64,000 bases of DNA from Lanius collurio (taxonomy: Eukaryota > Chordata > Aves > Passeriformes > Laniidae): NCBI GenBank assembly GCA_020086605.1, contig JACBWW010000015.1, positions 4,021,642-4,085,641 on the forward strand. The letters are read 5' to 3'. A model generated the notes under the pieces. The model saw only the letters and a program-made list of their open reading frames with translations. It searched no databases and was not told the origin of the DNA. Below are positions 27,165 to 37,920 of this stretch, piece by piece. Position numbers and translations under genes: made by a program. Position 1 is the first letter of the stretch. Each line of letters opens with the position of its first letter.

Positions 27165-30100
27165 GCCAAATACAAAATTTCTCATATAGCATTTGAAAAT
27201 CTAAATAATTTAAGGAAGTATTGTTTATCTGTATTGATTTCAGTTGAATGCAGACTTTTTTTAGCAACAGTCTGAAAAGAAAATGACCAGAGAGGCCTAT
27301 GAAAGATACTTCCTAAAGAGCAATATAGATATCCCGTGAAATCTCTTGAGCTGATTTACTTAATTCTGTTGCTCTAGAAAATGGATGGAAAAAGTGAAAA
27401 TACACTTTAAAGAAAGTATCAAAAAGAGAAAGCATGCAAACTAGGAAATTCAAGACCACAATGTCAGTTTTTGATTTCAAGATAAAACGGGAGATTTAAT
27501 TATTGATGATTATTTTGCAGGAATGTTTTCATTTCTAGTTTCCTTTAAAGCATAAAGAAATTGAAATGAGTTGGAAACAAAGAATATATTTCTTTCTCCT
27601 GAATAAATTCTCAATATCCTATTAGGAACCTAAATGCTAAGCTTTGGTCATGCATTTACCCAGAGTAAATATCCACATGTAAAACCTTCCATACAGTTTT
27701 ATTCTTGAAATGCACCCACCTTCTGGTCAACTCATGTTCTTTTTCCTACTCTCTTCTAAATTGTATTATTTCTACTTAAAGAGATTACAGTTAGGCCTGC
27801 CATGACTCTGAAAGTACAATTCAGAATCCTCTCTGTGTTTTACAGACATTATTCTGAAAAAAAATCAACACCACTTATATTAAACAAACACTGAAAAGCT
27901 CTTTACAATAAAGCTTTGGTTTTTGTAAACTTAGAAGAAATTAAAATTCCTCCTAGATAACTGAAAGGCTTTCTCAATTAAGGCACACAAAGCGGGAGGC
28001 TTTTTTACATGTCTTTAAGGACATTCATGTCTTTAGCATGGTGGCAGCTAAAGGGCTACGAAATTTTCTCCTTCTCATTCAACATCCTACTTGTGCTTCA
28101 AGGAATCCAACATGAAATCAAGATGGGAATACATTTTTTTTTCCCTTTTAAAAGCTCATGCTTAATGACTACAGCACAAGAAGCCTCACACAAACTATGC
28201 AAAATTTCTGATTTCAAGAACAGTAAAGCCAAAAATGAAACAAGCAGGGCATGCTTGTTCCACCATTAGAGAACACTTAAAACACTTTAATCCATTTATT
28301 TAAATAATCCAATAATACTCAGTATTCAAGTTGTATATTTAAAGCAAAAATTCTATGGTTATAGTATATAAGAACTCCAAATGCACACAGAATGCTTAGT
28401 TATTAATGATTTCTAAATGACGTTTCCTGACTTTAAAGAGAGTAAATAAAATAAAAAATGAATTTATCTTGCAATGATGCAAAAATATATTGTCATGCCA
28501 TAATAAAACAGGGGAAATAGTTATTCCTGCATTAATTTATCAAGCGTTTTTTTCTAATTAGTTTTATAAAAATATTTTGAAGTCAATAGAGTTAGAGGGA
28601 TGCTTTTTAGTTTATAATGATTCTAGATCTCCACACATCTGGGTTTGGATTTTGCTTATGCTTTGATGTTTCACTGAACTGTAACCATGATAATGAATCT
28701 TCAGATAGACATAAGGTGTGTTTGCAACATATCCCTTCCCTGCTTTTTGGTGATGAATTTAAGTTATTTAAACACACCCATGAAAGCCAAAAGCATTAAA
28801 TGCCTGCATCAGTTTTAGTACATATTGAACAATTCTGATAACTAAGAAGTACATTCAGTGCCCTGCAGAAGTTAAATCTTGATCAAATATTGAAAACTTA
28901 ATGTAGGACAGACAAGCTTCAGGAAGCTTTTTGGTCGGTTTGTAGCTGAAAAATGCAAAGAAAGGGACTGTTCAAAACTTTGGTATAATCCAAACCCCTG
29001 AACAGACTGTTAAACATTTACTGTCTTTTTTGTAAAAACATTTAATCTACAGACCATAACACTGTAACTCAGATTTAAGTTTTGGATGGCTGTCACTCCA
29101 AGGAAAATGAGAGCTTTATTATACATATATATACTATTATTATTGGGGCACCACTTGCTTATTCTGTACCTTTTCACTATGTTCTACAAACACTGCTGGT
29201 TCAACTATAAACAGCGCTGTCTCTCTCTGAGCTCCACCATTTCTGCTTCCATTCAACTGCTCTAAGCACCATAGCTTTGAAGCTCATTGCAGAAGTAGGA
29301 GGAAGCTACTTCAAATTAGCTGGCTGATTCTTGCTAACACAGCAGAGAGGAGCCAAGAAGAAAAAGAGCAAAAGGGGAAGAAACCTTCCTTCTTGACCTG
29401 TGATCCAGCTGCCATTGTCAGTGCAAAATATTGCAGAATGCAAGATCTGCCTGAGTTCTGAGCTCATGGAGAGCTTGGGGGTCATGCCATTCAGGAAAGA
29501 TTGATCTCCCAGGGTCATCCAACTCCCACAACTCAGATGGCTGTGGAAGCTGAGAGGTCTTCCCTGTCAGAGCAGCAAGATATTGCTGAGTTTGTAAGTG
29601 AAATCTTGCCATTATGAGAGGAAACTGCTGCCTCTCAGGTGAGGGAAGGTTTCAGAACTAAATGATAGATATGAGGCAGGACTCCATAACTCAGTGCTCC
29701 CACTGAGCTCAGCAAGATCTTACTTCTGTTCAGCTGTAGTTATTTACAGGGTCATTTTCCCCCAGTTTTTCTTTCACTTTGAACACTGTATATAGAAAAA
29801 ACAATTAAATTTTGGGCAGCTATCTTGTCTTTTCCTTCTGTAAGAAAGGAAAATTAGTTTTTTAGACTGGCTAATATTACTTTAATCTGCAAACAACTTG
29901 TTTGGAGTAATGAAAAGCAAAGGGCAATATGCACAAACCCGTTCTCAAAGCAGAAGAAGGATCCAAAAGTTATAATCTCTCTTCAGTTCTCCATTTTAGT
30001 CTCAGGTAGTTGTCTTGGAAACCATGCTTTTAAAATAGGCTAATAAACACTATGGGTAGGTGAAGCATCTATCCTCTCCACATGCCAAGGCCACCAGAGA

Positions 30101-32366
30101 AGATCTGTAAGTGCCTCGGAGACTGTTTTGCACAATCATGGTACTTCTTCCAATGGAAGTGTCAGTACTGAGGCCTATTAAGGACAAGATAGTCCTTTCC
30201 TTCCTGTTACCAGGTCATAAATGGGGCAGATTTTAAGCCAGAGGGCTTAAAGAAATTTTTATGTCAAGATGTATACCTTTAAAGATATGTAGAAACATTG
30301 ATATTTAAACATTTAAATCTTGATAATGCCTATATTGTACTTCTATTGTAATTTCTTAATGGCTGTCTCTACAGACCAGTGCAGAGTAAGATGCCATTTA
30401 GCTTTTTTGACCTCTATGTTGAGCCTGTACTAATGAATCCTATTTTATGCTTTGGTGCCTTCATTTTGATGTGACTTCCTTCAGAAGTAAAAGCATGCAA
30501 ACTGATCTAAGTAGCTTTGACAAAGAGTAGTCACAAATCAAACTTTCAGCCATGAGTGAAACTGTGATTATACTCTGAGTAAACCCATTAATGTTCTTCT
30601 ATTGTAAATAAATAGCATACTTGTGTGTATACTCTTTATGTATTCCAGGTTTCATATTGCATATTTAGTGAGGCTAAATGTTGGCTGTGCATGGAGACAA
30701 ATACTCAATTAATGTTTATAAATTATCTCACACCAAAATTCACCAGGAAAAAAAATGAAAGTATTAGCAAAATTAGGAGTATTTTTTCCCCTAGTGAGTA
30801 GTTCTGAACACCAATTTCTTGGTAGAAGCAGCAAAGGAAGTAAGATACATTTTGTCACCTATTACTTCACCTGTCTGAGGCAAAGGACTACAAACCTTTT
30901 GTCACAGTTACAGCTGAAGTCAAAACAATACATTTCAATAATATTATTCACAGTTTATTTGTTTGATACTTGATTATGGCAAGCTGCAACACTTTAGCAA
31001 ACTTTCATATTTTTTCAGATTAATAATGCTTTACTTTCTCACAAACATCTCTCCTTGATCTACCCGTCACCTTCATTTTTGCAAAAATAAAAGTAAATAA
31101 AGATGCTTGTGTTTGAGAGGAAAAATACTGAAAATATGAACTGAATATACCCTAGAGACTCAGAAACAGGAAAGAAAAGAAATTCTCCTCCAAATAAACA
31201 TTTGTTGCCTTTATAGAATGTCATTATTTTCAAGAGAATCATGGATTCTTTATAGGGCAATGCAATATAAACAAAAAAGAATGATCCACCTTATAAATAT
31301 GAGCTATGAAAAATGGCATGTTTTCTCTCTTCAGCTATATTATAGTTGCTCTGAAGTTATTCTGAGGTCTAAATGAACCATACGAGCACATAAGATATAA
31401 AATATATGCAAGACTAAGAAAAATATGAAGCATTTTTCAATAATGAACATGAGCAAAAGAGATATTTTAAAAACATTGGATGCATTTAAATGAGGAGAAT
31501 AGGAAATACATTTTAGAAGAAAATCTACCTGTCTAAATACAATTTATTTTTCTAGACCATAGAGGCTTTGACTTTGTCTACCTAAACATTTCAGTATTAC
31601 ATGACAGGACAGGTAGATGCTAGATATAGGAGAAAATTGTGGCATTGGAGTTAATTTCCTGTCAAGTTTTCTACTTTTTGATTTCAATTGCTCCTAGGAG
31701 TGAAACACTGGGCTCTTCCTGCATGGACATATTCCACTTCCTTTCTAAGACACTCATTTTTTTAACAAACAGCCAACCAATCAAGCAAAAAATGTAAAGT
31801 ATGTAAAAAGACATTAAAGCTAGAGACTGAATTGGTACATTTAATTTTGGTATCTGAAAATGCAAACGTGCTTTTAAACTGCCCTCTTACTCTCTAAAAG
31901 ACATCAAATAACTTACTCTAAAACCAAGAAAATGCCATGAAAGTTCTAGAGCAACAGAATGAATGTATGTAATATGTTAGTAACAGAATGAATGGCAAAG
32001 TAGCATCTATAAGATTCCTACCCATGAGAGCTGCTCTGATTTGAGCCACTCCTACCAAGCATTTTAGAGCAGAGAAATTTTTAAAAAATAGCCTGTAATG
32101 ACTGGTAAGGAATACAGTTTTTTTCTCAGGACTAGTTAAACTATGATTTAAATTCTTAATTTTCTGTGAAGAAAGACAACCCTTTGGAAGAAAATGCCGT
32201 TTTACAAATGACTCTTTATTAATTTATGTGCAAATTCCTCCATACACGTTTGAAAAAAATAAATGGTCTTTTTCTACTAAATTTTCTTTTGCTACTCTAA
32301 TCCACCTATTTAAATATCCATCTACAAAAAGGGTTGAAAGAGGATCTGGGGAGCTACAGATAAGTT
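27165..32366. other. AT-rich non-coding sequence
   Basis: No gene is recognised. The interval at about 29200-29640 is less AT-rich and carries two overlapping minus-strand frames of 64-70 codons without recognisable features. No CR1 or LTR similarity is seen by eye. TATATATATA-like runs near 29120-29140 are short. Confidence 0.5.
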
Positions 32367-32476
32367 GAGTGGATGTGGCACTTAGGGATATGCTTTAGTG
32401 GTGGGCTTGGCAGTGCTGAGTTACAGTTGGATTTAATGATGTCACAGGTATTTTCCAACCCAAATAATTCTGTAAA
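32367..32476 (+). mobile_element. CR1 LINE 3' tail fragment
   Basis: The sequence follows the CR1 3' untranslated end. GGCACTTAGGGATATGCTTT comes first, then AGTGGTGGGCTTGGCAGTGC, GTTGGATTTAATGATGTCAC, and a TTTTCCAACCCAAATAATTC ending close to the usual ATTCTGTG-type terminal repeat. About 110 bp remain, so this is a severely 5'-truncated, inactive copy. Orientation is plus because the terminal repeat is at the right-hand end. Confidence 0.85.
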
Positions 32477-33123
32477 GCCACTCGTGTTTGAATCATTAAG
32501 ATGATAATTTTTTTAATATCTTTTTATTCATAGGTGTATTTGACATCTATTTTAGTGGATATCATTGCATTTATTCTTTTTCATAAAAGAAAAATAATTT
32601 AGTACCAGTATCAGTATTTAAATCACAGGTTCCAAACTGTTCTATTAGCTCAGCATAAAAATATAACTGTATCAGTTCACTTGGAAAGTTTACTTAAAAG
32701 TTTCTTGCTTGATAGATATTTGTAAACTCACTTTTAACCTACAGAAAGCAATTTTGCCCCAATAGTTACATTACTATGGAATCTAAATTACGCTTTACAC
32801 CAAGTAAAACTTTTAAAAAGGCTCAGTAAGAATTTAGCATGGTCAGGAATAAAGCACTCTCCTAATGCACTATGACATAATTAATCAACCAAAGTCTAAA
32901 AAAAAAGCCTCCTTTAAAAAAGAAACAAAAACAACCAAATATCACATTGTCCTGACAATTCAAGCTGTGGTAGAGTGACATTTTATTATAGAGATATGAA
33001 AATCTGGTGGGTTTTTTTTCTTTCCCTGTACTACCAGGAACTAGAAGGTTGTTTCCATTGCAAAGCATTCATTCATGGAGCAAGATGAAACAGACTGCTT
33101 TTTATTAACCTGATCCAAGTGGT
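32477..33123. other. Non-coding sequence between CR1 tail and LTR
   Basis: This is AT-rich unique sequence with no gene recognised. The last four bases, TGGT (33120-33123), are the left target-site copy of the solo LTR that follows. Confidence 0.5.
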
Positions 33124-33185
33124 TGTACGGAAAATCACGCCAGGAAAAGCCACTGCCCATAAAGGAGTCAGAGGAGTTCTGCAAC

Positions 33186-33191
33186 TTTATT
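33186..33191 (-). terminator. LTR polyadenylation signal AATAAA
   Basis: AATAAA on the minus strand lies about 75 bp downstream of the TATA-like box and about 62 bp before the LTR end. This geometry fits a short R region. Confidence 0.55.
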
Positions 33192-33264
33192 CGAAAAAAG
33201 GGAGAGCATTCACTAGAGCACATGCCTGCAAGGTTTTCTCTCCAGGTTTTGGAGGGGGCAGCCT

Positions 33265-33315
33265 CCTTTTATCCCAAACTCCCGGCCACATGTTGCCCTC
33301 TTCCTTTCCCCATTG
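33265..33315 (-). promoter_or_regulatory. LTR promoter elements: CCAAT box and TATA-like box
   Basis: On the minus strand a CCAAT box (33311-33315) is followed about 40 bp downstream by GATAAAAGG (33265-33273). The spacing is ordinary for a Pol II core promoter, placing a start site near 33240. Both motifs look intact. Activity is not known. Confidence 0.5.
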
Positions 33316-33533
33316 GCTGAGGTACTAGGGAGGTGCAGACTTCCCGAACCGCCTATCACGGATTTCCTGCTTGAACCTGTTATTTTATCCCAAAGGTCAG
33401 AAGTTCAGGCTTGTGCAGACCCTTGCCCTTTTCAGGAGCAAAGCTGTCTGGGAGCTGCAACAAATCTGCTGCCCACCCATACCCTGACCCATGGAACTGG
33501 TTGTGAAGACATTTGCACACATCTTCCCTCTCA

Positions 33534-34440
33534 TGGTAAAGTGTACTATTAAGTTTAGAGGAAATGTATATCCACTGATTTTATGTCATGGTATTAAGGC
33601 TTCAAGAAAAGGGAGAGAGACGAGAGCTTCTCCAAAAGTAAACTGTAATTTAAGGTAATTAAGGTTAATTAAGGCAAAATGTGAATAACCGAGAATAATG
33701 AGAATGGAAACATGAATAATTCTTATTAACTGGCCACCTGTACATTAGTTTCATAGGAAGCTCTAAAGACATCGCTAGCTTATTGTCTATGATAAGAAGC
33801 AACCAGAGTTTATAAATCCCACTTGTACTCATCTTCATTTCTAGCTACCCTACCTGCACGAAAAGCAATTCTAGACTTCTCCTTGGAGATGAGAAACTTA
33901 CTGCTGAATTCAAACTGAAAATATTTCACTTTTTCTTTTTTTTTTAAATTTTTAATATTCTTTGTTAATGCACAGAATTTTTTTCTCTCTGTTGGTAGTG
34001 GATATTCTTTCTCAACTCATGCAGTGATTGCATTTCTTTTTTTCATGGCTGGTCTTATCCTCTGACTCATAAAGACAGGTCTTCTTTCTTTACTTCCTTT
34101 ATATTCCCAAAACAGAAGACTTAAAACAAGTTCTAACAGAAATTTCTTTGTCACTCTCTGTGTAACATTGCACTTCACAATATCATACTCCTGTGCAAAA
34201 CATTCTGACAACAGTGTAAAAAAAGAAATAATAAATGTTCCCTATATTGCTTCCTGTTCAAATTCTGACAGGAGAGCATCACAATTTACCTTTCCTTAAA
34301 AAATATTCTGTTTAAAACCAGAACTCCAACAGAATTCCTGTTATCCCATGGCTTTTAAACCAAGACATCCTAACTACTGAGAAACTTCTCACACTGTGTG
34401 AATCAAATCCAGCACTTGGAACATTTACATGCTGATTTCT
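33534..34440. other. Non-coding sequence between LTR and A-rich tract
   Basis: This is AT-rich sequence with no gene recognised. It starts with the right target-site copy TGGT. Near 33645-33675 the words TTAAGGTAATTAAGG and TTAATTAAGG give a short imperfect repeat. No internal retroviral sequence is seen, supporting a solo status for the LTR. Confidence 0.5.
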
Positions 34441-34560
34441 CAAAAAAAAACCCCAAAACAAAACAAAAAAAAACCTAACAAAAACAAAACCAAACAAACA
34501 AAAAAACCCCACAAACAAACAGTAAGAAACCACCCCAAAACAACAACAACAACAAAAAGC
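34441..34560 (+). repeat. A-rich low-complexity tract
   Basis: About 120 bp of almost only A and C in AAAC, AAAAC and AAC units, ending with (CAA)n. It directly precedes the GC-rich island. It could be the tail of a decayed retroposon on the plus strand, but the sequence to its left is not recognised. Confidence 0.8.
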
Positions 34561-34620
34561 CCTGCTACCATCACGATTTCTAGAAGTCAAGACCTACTAA
34601 CGCTTTTAGCTCCATGGTAA

Positions 34621-35230
34621 GGGGGCTGTTAAGGAAAATTCCCCGGCTGACCATTCACGAGGCTCCCTCTCAGTCACACTCCCATCATCAGAGCCTTCCA
34701 CGGCTGGGGCCGATCCCCCTTCACAGCGGCGGCTCCAGTGACCCCAGGGCTTCCTCCTCACCTTCCCGCATCTCCCACCCAGAGTCAGACCAGGTTTTCT
34801 TAGCGGATCGATCCCCGGGTTCCCATGGCACAGGCTGAGAAGTCCCGGTCCGTCAGACATTTATGAGTCAGACATTTACTCACGGCGCAGTAACAAAGGG
34901 GCAGCCCGAGCTGGAGGCTCCGAGGAGGCACCCCGACCAAAGGATGTGCTGGCCTTTTAAGCCTTCCCAGTCCAAGGGCGAGAAGGTCTGGCTCTCTCTG
35001 CCGAGCACTCGGCTCCTGCCGTGTGTGCCAGTGCCCACCTGGCAGCGCCGCAGGTCCCCGCGCCCTTGTGATGCAAAGGGCAGCAGCTCACGGCCTCTCC
35101 ACCCAGGGCTCAACCTGCAGCCTGAACTGCAGCTGCACCCCGAGATAGCGGCCCCAACGGATTCCTCAACAAAGCAAACCCGAGCTTAGTCTTTTTTAAA
35201 GAAATGGTCCAACGGCAGAGGGTGCGTGCT
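34621..35230. promoter_or_regulatory. CpG-rich island, candidate promoter region
   Basis: By hand count 34621-35220 holds about 31 CpG dinucleotides in 600 bp, while neighbouring AT-rich stretches of that length hold only a few. The island is strongly GC-rich with words such as CAGCGGCGGC, GCGGATCGATCCCCGGG and GCGCCGCAGG. CpG islands of this size in bird DNA usually mark promoters or first exons. No start codon with a recognisable protein follows on either strand. The frames of 74-108 codons here are open mainly because GC-rich DNA has few stops. Possible donor-like sites are GCCGTGAGTAAATG on the minus strand near 34880 and ATGGGTGAGAAG on the plus strand near 35267. It could instead be a GC-rich retroviral or repeat remnant, since it lies only 1.1 kb from a solo LTR. 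Confidence 0.45.
34852..34878 (+). repeat. Direct repeat with AP-1-like site inside the island
   Basis: GTCAGACATTTA occurs exactly at 34852-34863 and again at 34867-34878, a period of 15 bp. The junction creates TGAGTCA (34864-34870), the consensus AP-1 (Fos/Jun) recognition site. The duplication is seen directly. Binding is inference. Confidence 0.6.
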
Positions 35231-37780
35231 AAGAGACTGCATAACCTTGTCCCCAAGACTTGCTATGGGTGAGAAGTCCTATTTTTCAAATATGTTGATC
35301 GTCGCTGCCTGTCTTAAAGGGATATATATCATTGGAAGAAAAAGGAATTCCACCTCTAATAACTAATTTAGATTGGGAGTTTGCCTTGTAACATATTTAG
35401 GCTAGAAAAACTTCAGCAATACTACATATCCATAAATTCAGTACAGATGAATGCACATGTGGATCACTAGTTACTAAAATCATCCTGAAATTCGCTGAGA
35501 TCTAGACACACTGTATACCATTCACACTTTATATAATGTTATTGCTATTGTTTAAGTTGCTGTCGTGATATTTCAATGCAGCTACAGTCCTAAAATTTGT
35601 GTTTAGAGCAGGTTGAACCACACAGTTTTGAAAAAGGCCTGAAAATTTTTCATGGAAAGGCAAAAAACCAGTTTTTTGACTAACATCACTCAAATGGTTC
35701 CCATGGAATCAGAAAGCACTATCAGGAGTGCTGGATCAGAAGTTTTTGTCCTTTCTGACAGAAAACCATTACAGTTAAAGGAGAAGTCAGACATGAGTCA
35801 CAGTGAAAGAAAGGAAGCAGTAAGCAAATGGGGAAGGCACCAGTGAAGGTAGGAGGGTAACAGGAGGACCAGAAAAAATGAATGGAGAGATAAACCAGCA
35901 GGGAAGTCAAACCAAGAAGAATGAAAACAAAACTATATAAAAGATTTGAAAAAAAAAAAAAAAAGAAGCCAAAGGGAAAAAAATAAAAAACAACTGTTAA
36001 CAAGTGTTAATTAGGAGTAAGAAACATGAAAAGATTATCACAGAAAAAAAATGAGAGGTAATATGAGAAACAGAAGATGAAGAAACATGGCCTTGGGCTC
36101 AATGCTATTAATTTAATTACTAGTGATCTGCCAGTCTCTGACTTTTCTGCTACAAGGCTGCTCCTGCTCATTGCAGACTCTCACAGAGTGATGTTAGTGT
36201 TCAATGACTCTCTAGGCTTTTTGACTGTAGGATTGCAATTCCTGGGGTTTGGTATTGCTTGCTCAGAATAAATTGTGTTTTACTGCACTTAAAAACATCT
36301 GTCTGGGGGATAAACAGATTAGGAAAATGACCCAAGCCCAGAACTTCTTCTGTATAGCAATACTCTTTTTTTTCCACAAGGCAAACTCCAAGTTTTATAA
36401 CAATATTTCTTTTTTATTTATTCAAGACAACTGCCTGCAATGATGGTACCCTAAGTGCCTCTTCAAAGATTGCATTCTTTCTGCATCTCAAGTAATAATT
36501 ACTGGAAATTCTTCAAATCAATTTGCAAAACCTCAGGCTAAATGTTCCCTCTAAAATGGTGGAGAATGCAGGTTTAATTTGGAGCCTGTTAAATGAGACT
36601 GCAACAGTTTAAAAGACAGCTAAATATAGTGTTACACATCACTGTAGTTCATTTCAGCTGGAGTACCAGTTGTTCATATTCTATTACTCATAATTTCAAG
36701 CAAGTGGAGGGAAAAATTCATTGACCTTGAACAACCTCAAATATATTTGGTCTATAAACTTTGATATATCCTTCTATCTGACTGCAATACCTTTTCCAAT
36801 GTGCAAGTTCTCAAAGAACAATAAAACATGACCATTTCATCAACCTTTTGAAACTACTGAGATTGAATCTTTAACTGAAAAAAGTTCATGACAGTGCATG
36901 GTGACTAGTATTAATTACTATTTTTATGCAAAATGACATGGCAAATTAATTAGCGATGAGCTATTTTGGTGGATATATGCCAAACCTCAGATTGTTTGGG
37001 GCAGAAATAGCATGGCATTAAATATTCAACATGCTGTGGGATGTTCTGGTTACACTGGTCAATCATTAATTTCCTTTGATCCCCAGAAAGTAATTTTTGT
37101 TGCACTCAGCTGTAACTGATTGCGAACAGCTTTTTTATTCAGGCTCCTAATGTACTTTTCCCCAGTTGCTTTCCTCTGATTGAAACTGTTTGTGGTTGCA
37201 CACTTTATCACACAGCACAGGACCATTGCTTTTCTGTGAATATATACTAATAGTCACTTAATATTATATGTTAATATGATTTGCATTTATAGTGTTATTC
37301 TAAAAGAAATTCTAGAAGTACAACAGCAACAAATATTTGAAACGATTGATGGAAATCGGGGAAAATCACAGATGTGCAAATTATTTATTTTCATCTGTAA
37401 TAACTAAGAGTAATGCCAATATGTTACACTCTAAGCAGAAATAGCTACTAAAAGCAGACTAAAAGCAGTCAGGATATTGTGAGCATTCATTTTGTTTACA
37501 TTTGTACTACCACACTATTGCTATAGTGTTAATTATTACCATTGTATTGTTTTGATTCTGAATCTGGGGAAATAGCTTTTCTTTAAAGTAGTCCTCAAAC
37601 CTGCTCTCGCCAGATTTCTGGAAGGAGAAAATGTGCTTTACAGCATTCTTTTTTCTTATTTAAGAATTCTGTTATAATGGAAACCAAACTTTGTTTCAAA
37701 ATGGTCTAATATAATGTAGTTAAATCTGTAAAAGCAAACAAGCATTTGAGAGTTAAACTTAAATAAAAAAATAATTTAAT
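35231..37780. other. AT-rich non-coding sequence
   Basis: No gene is recognised. A 16-nt A run sits near 35949-35964 within a purine-rich stretch (about 35840-36080). The interval at about 36880-37230 has several homeodomain-type words (ATTAATTA, AATTAATTAGC, CAATCATTAAT) and looks like an unbroken, non-repetitive segment that could be a conserved non-coding element. This is only a suggestion. Confidence 0.5.
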
Positions 37781-37920
37781 CATGAAATCATTGATACTGG
37801 AAAGGTGGAATCTGGAGATCATTTAGACCAACCTCCTTGCTTAAAATATGGTCAGCTAAAGCAGATGCACAAGGCTCTGGGCAGTTGTGTTTCGAATATC
37901 TCCAAAGCTGGACACTTTCA
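37781..37920 (-). mobile_element. CR1 LINE 3' tail fragment, minus strand
   Basis: On the plus strand this reads as the reverse complement of a CR1 3' end: GGAATCTGGAGATCATTTAG, then ACCAACCTCCTTGCTTAAA, a GGGCAGTTGTGTTTCGAATA block and ATCTCCAAAGCTGGACAC. The last block corresponds to the family's usual end of open reading frame 2 and start of the 3' region. It is about 140 bp long, diverged and truncated at the 5' end. Confidence 0.78.

Larger units (their letters stand above)
33124..33533 (-). mobile_element. Solo LTR of an endogenous retrovirus, minus strand
   Basis: Read on the minus strand, this 410-bp segment begins TGAGAGGGAAG and ends TTTTCCGTACA, the TG...CA ends of a retroviral LTR. 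The order of signals is correct for an LTR: CCAAT box at 33311-33315, TATA-like GATAAAAGG at 33265-33273, AATAAA at 33186-33191, and then a U5-like stretch to the end. TGGT occurs directly on both sides (33120-33123 and 33534-33537), a perfect 4-bp target-site duplication. That size is known for class I (gammaretrovirus-like) integration, but the class is an inference. No gag, pol or env remains nearby, so it is a solo LTR. Its G+C is clearly above the flanks. Open frames of 60-79 codons within it have no meaning as proteins. Confidence 0.8.

Noticed and set aside
33119..33552. Frames of 65-79 codons
   Set aside because: They lie within the minus-strand solo LTR and do not resemble retroviral proteins.
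34312..34620. Low-complexity frames (Phe/Cys-rich on minus, Lys/Asn/Thr-rich on plus)
   Set aside because: They are translations of the A/C-rich tract at 34441-34560.
34606..35189. Several overlapping frames of 74-108 codons in the CpG island
   Set aside because: GC-rich DNA has few stop codons. Frames are open on both strands at once and none shows a protein signature.
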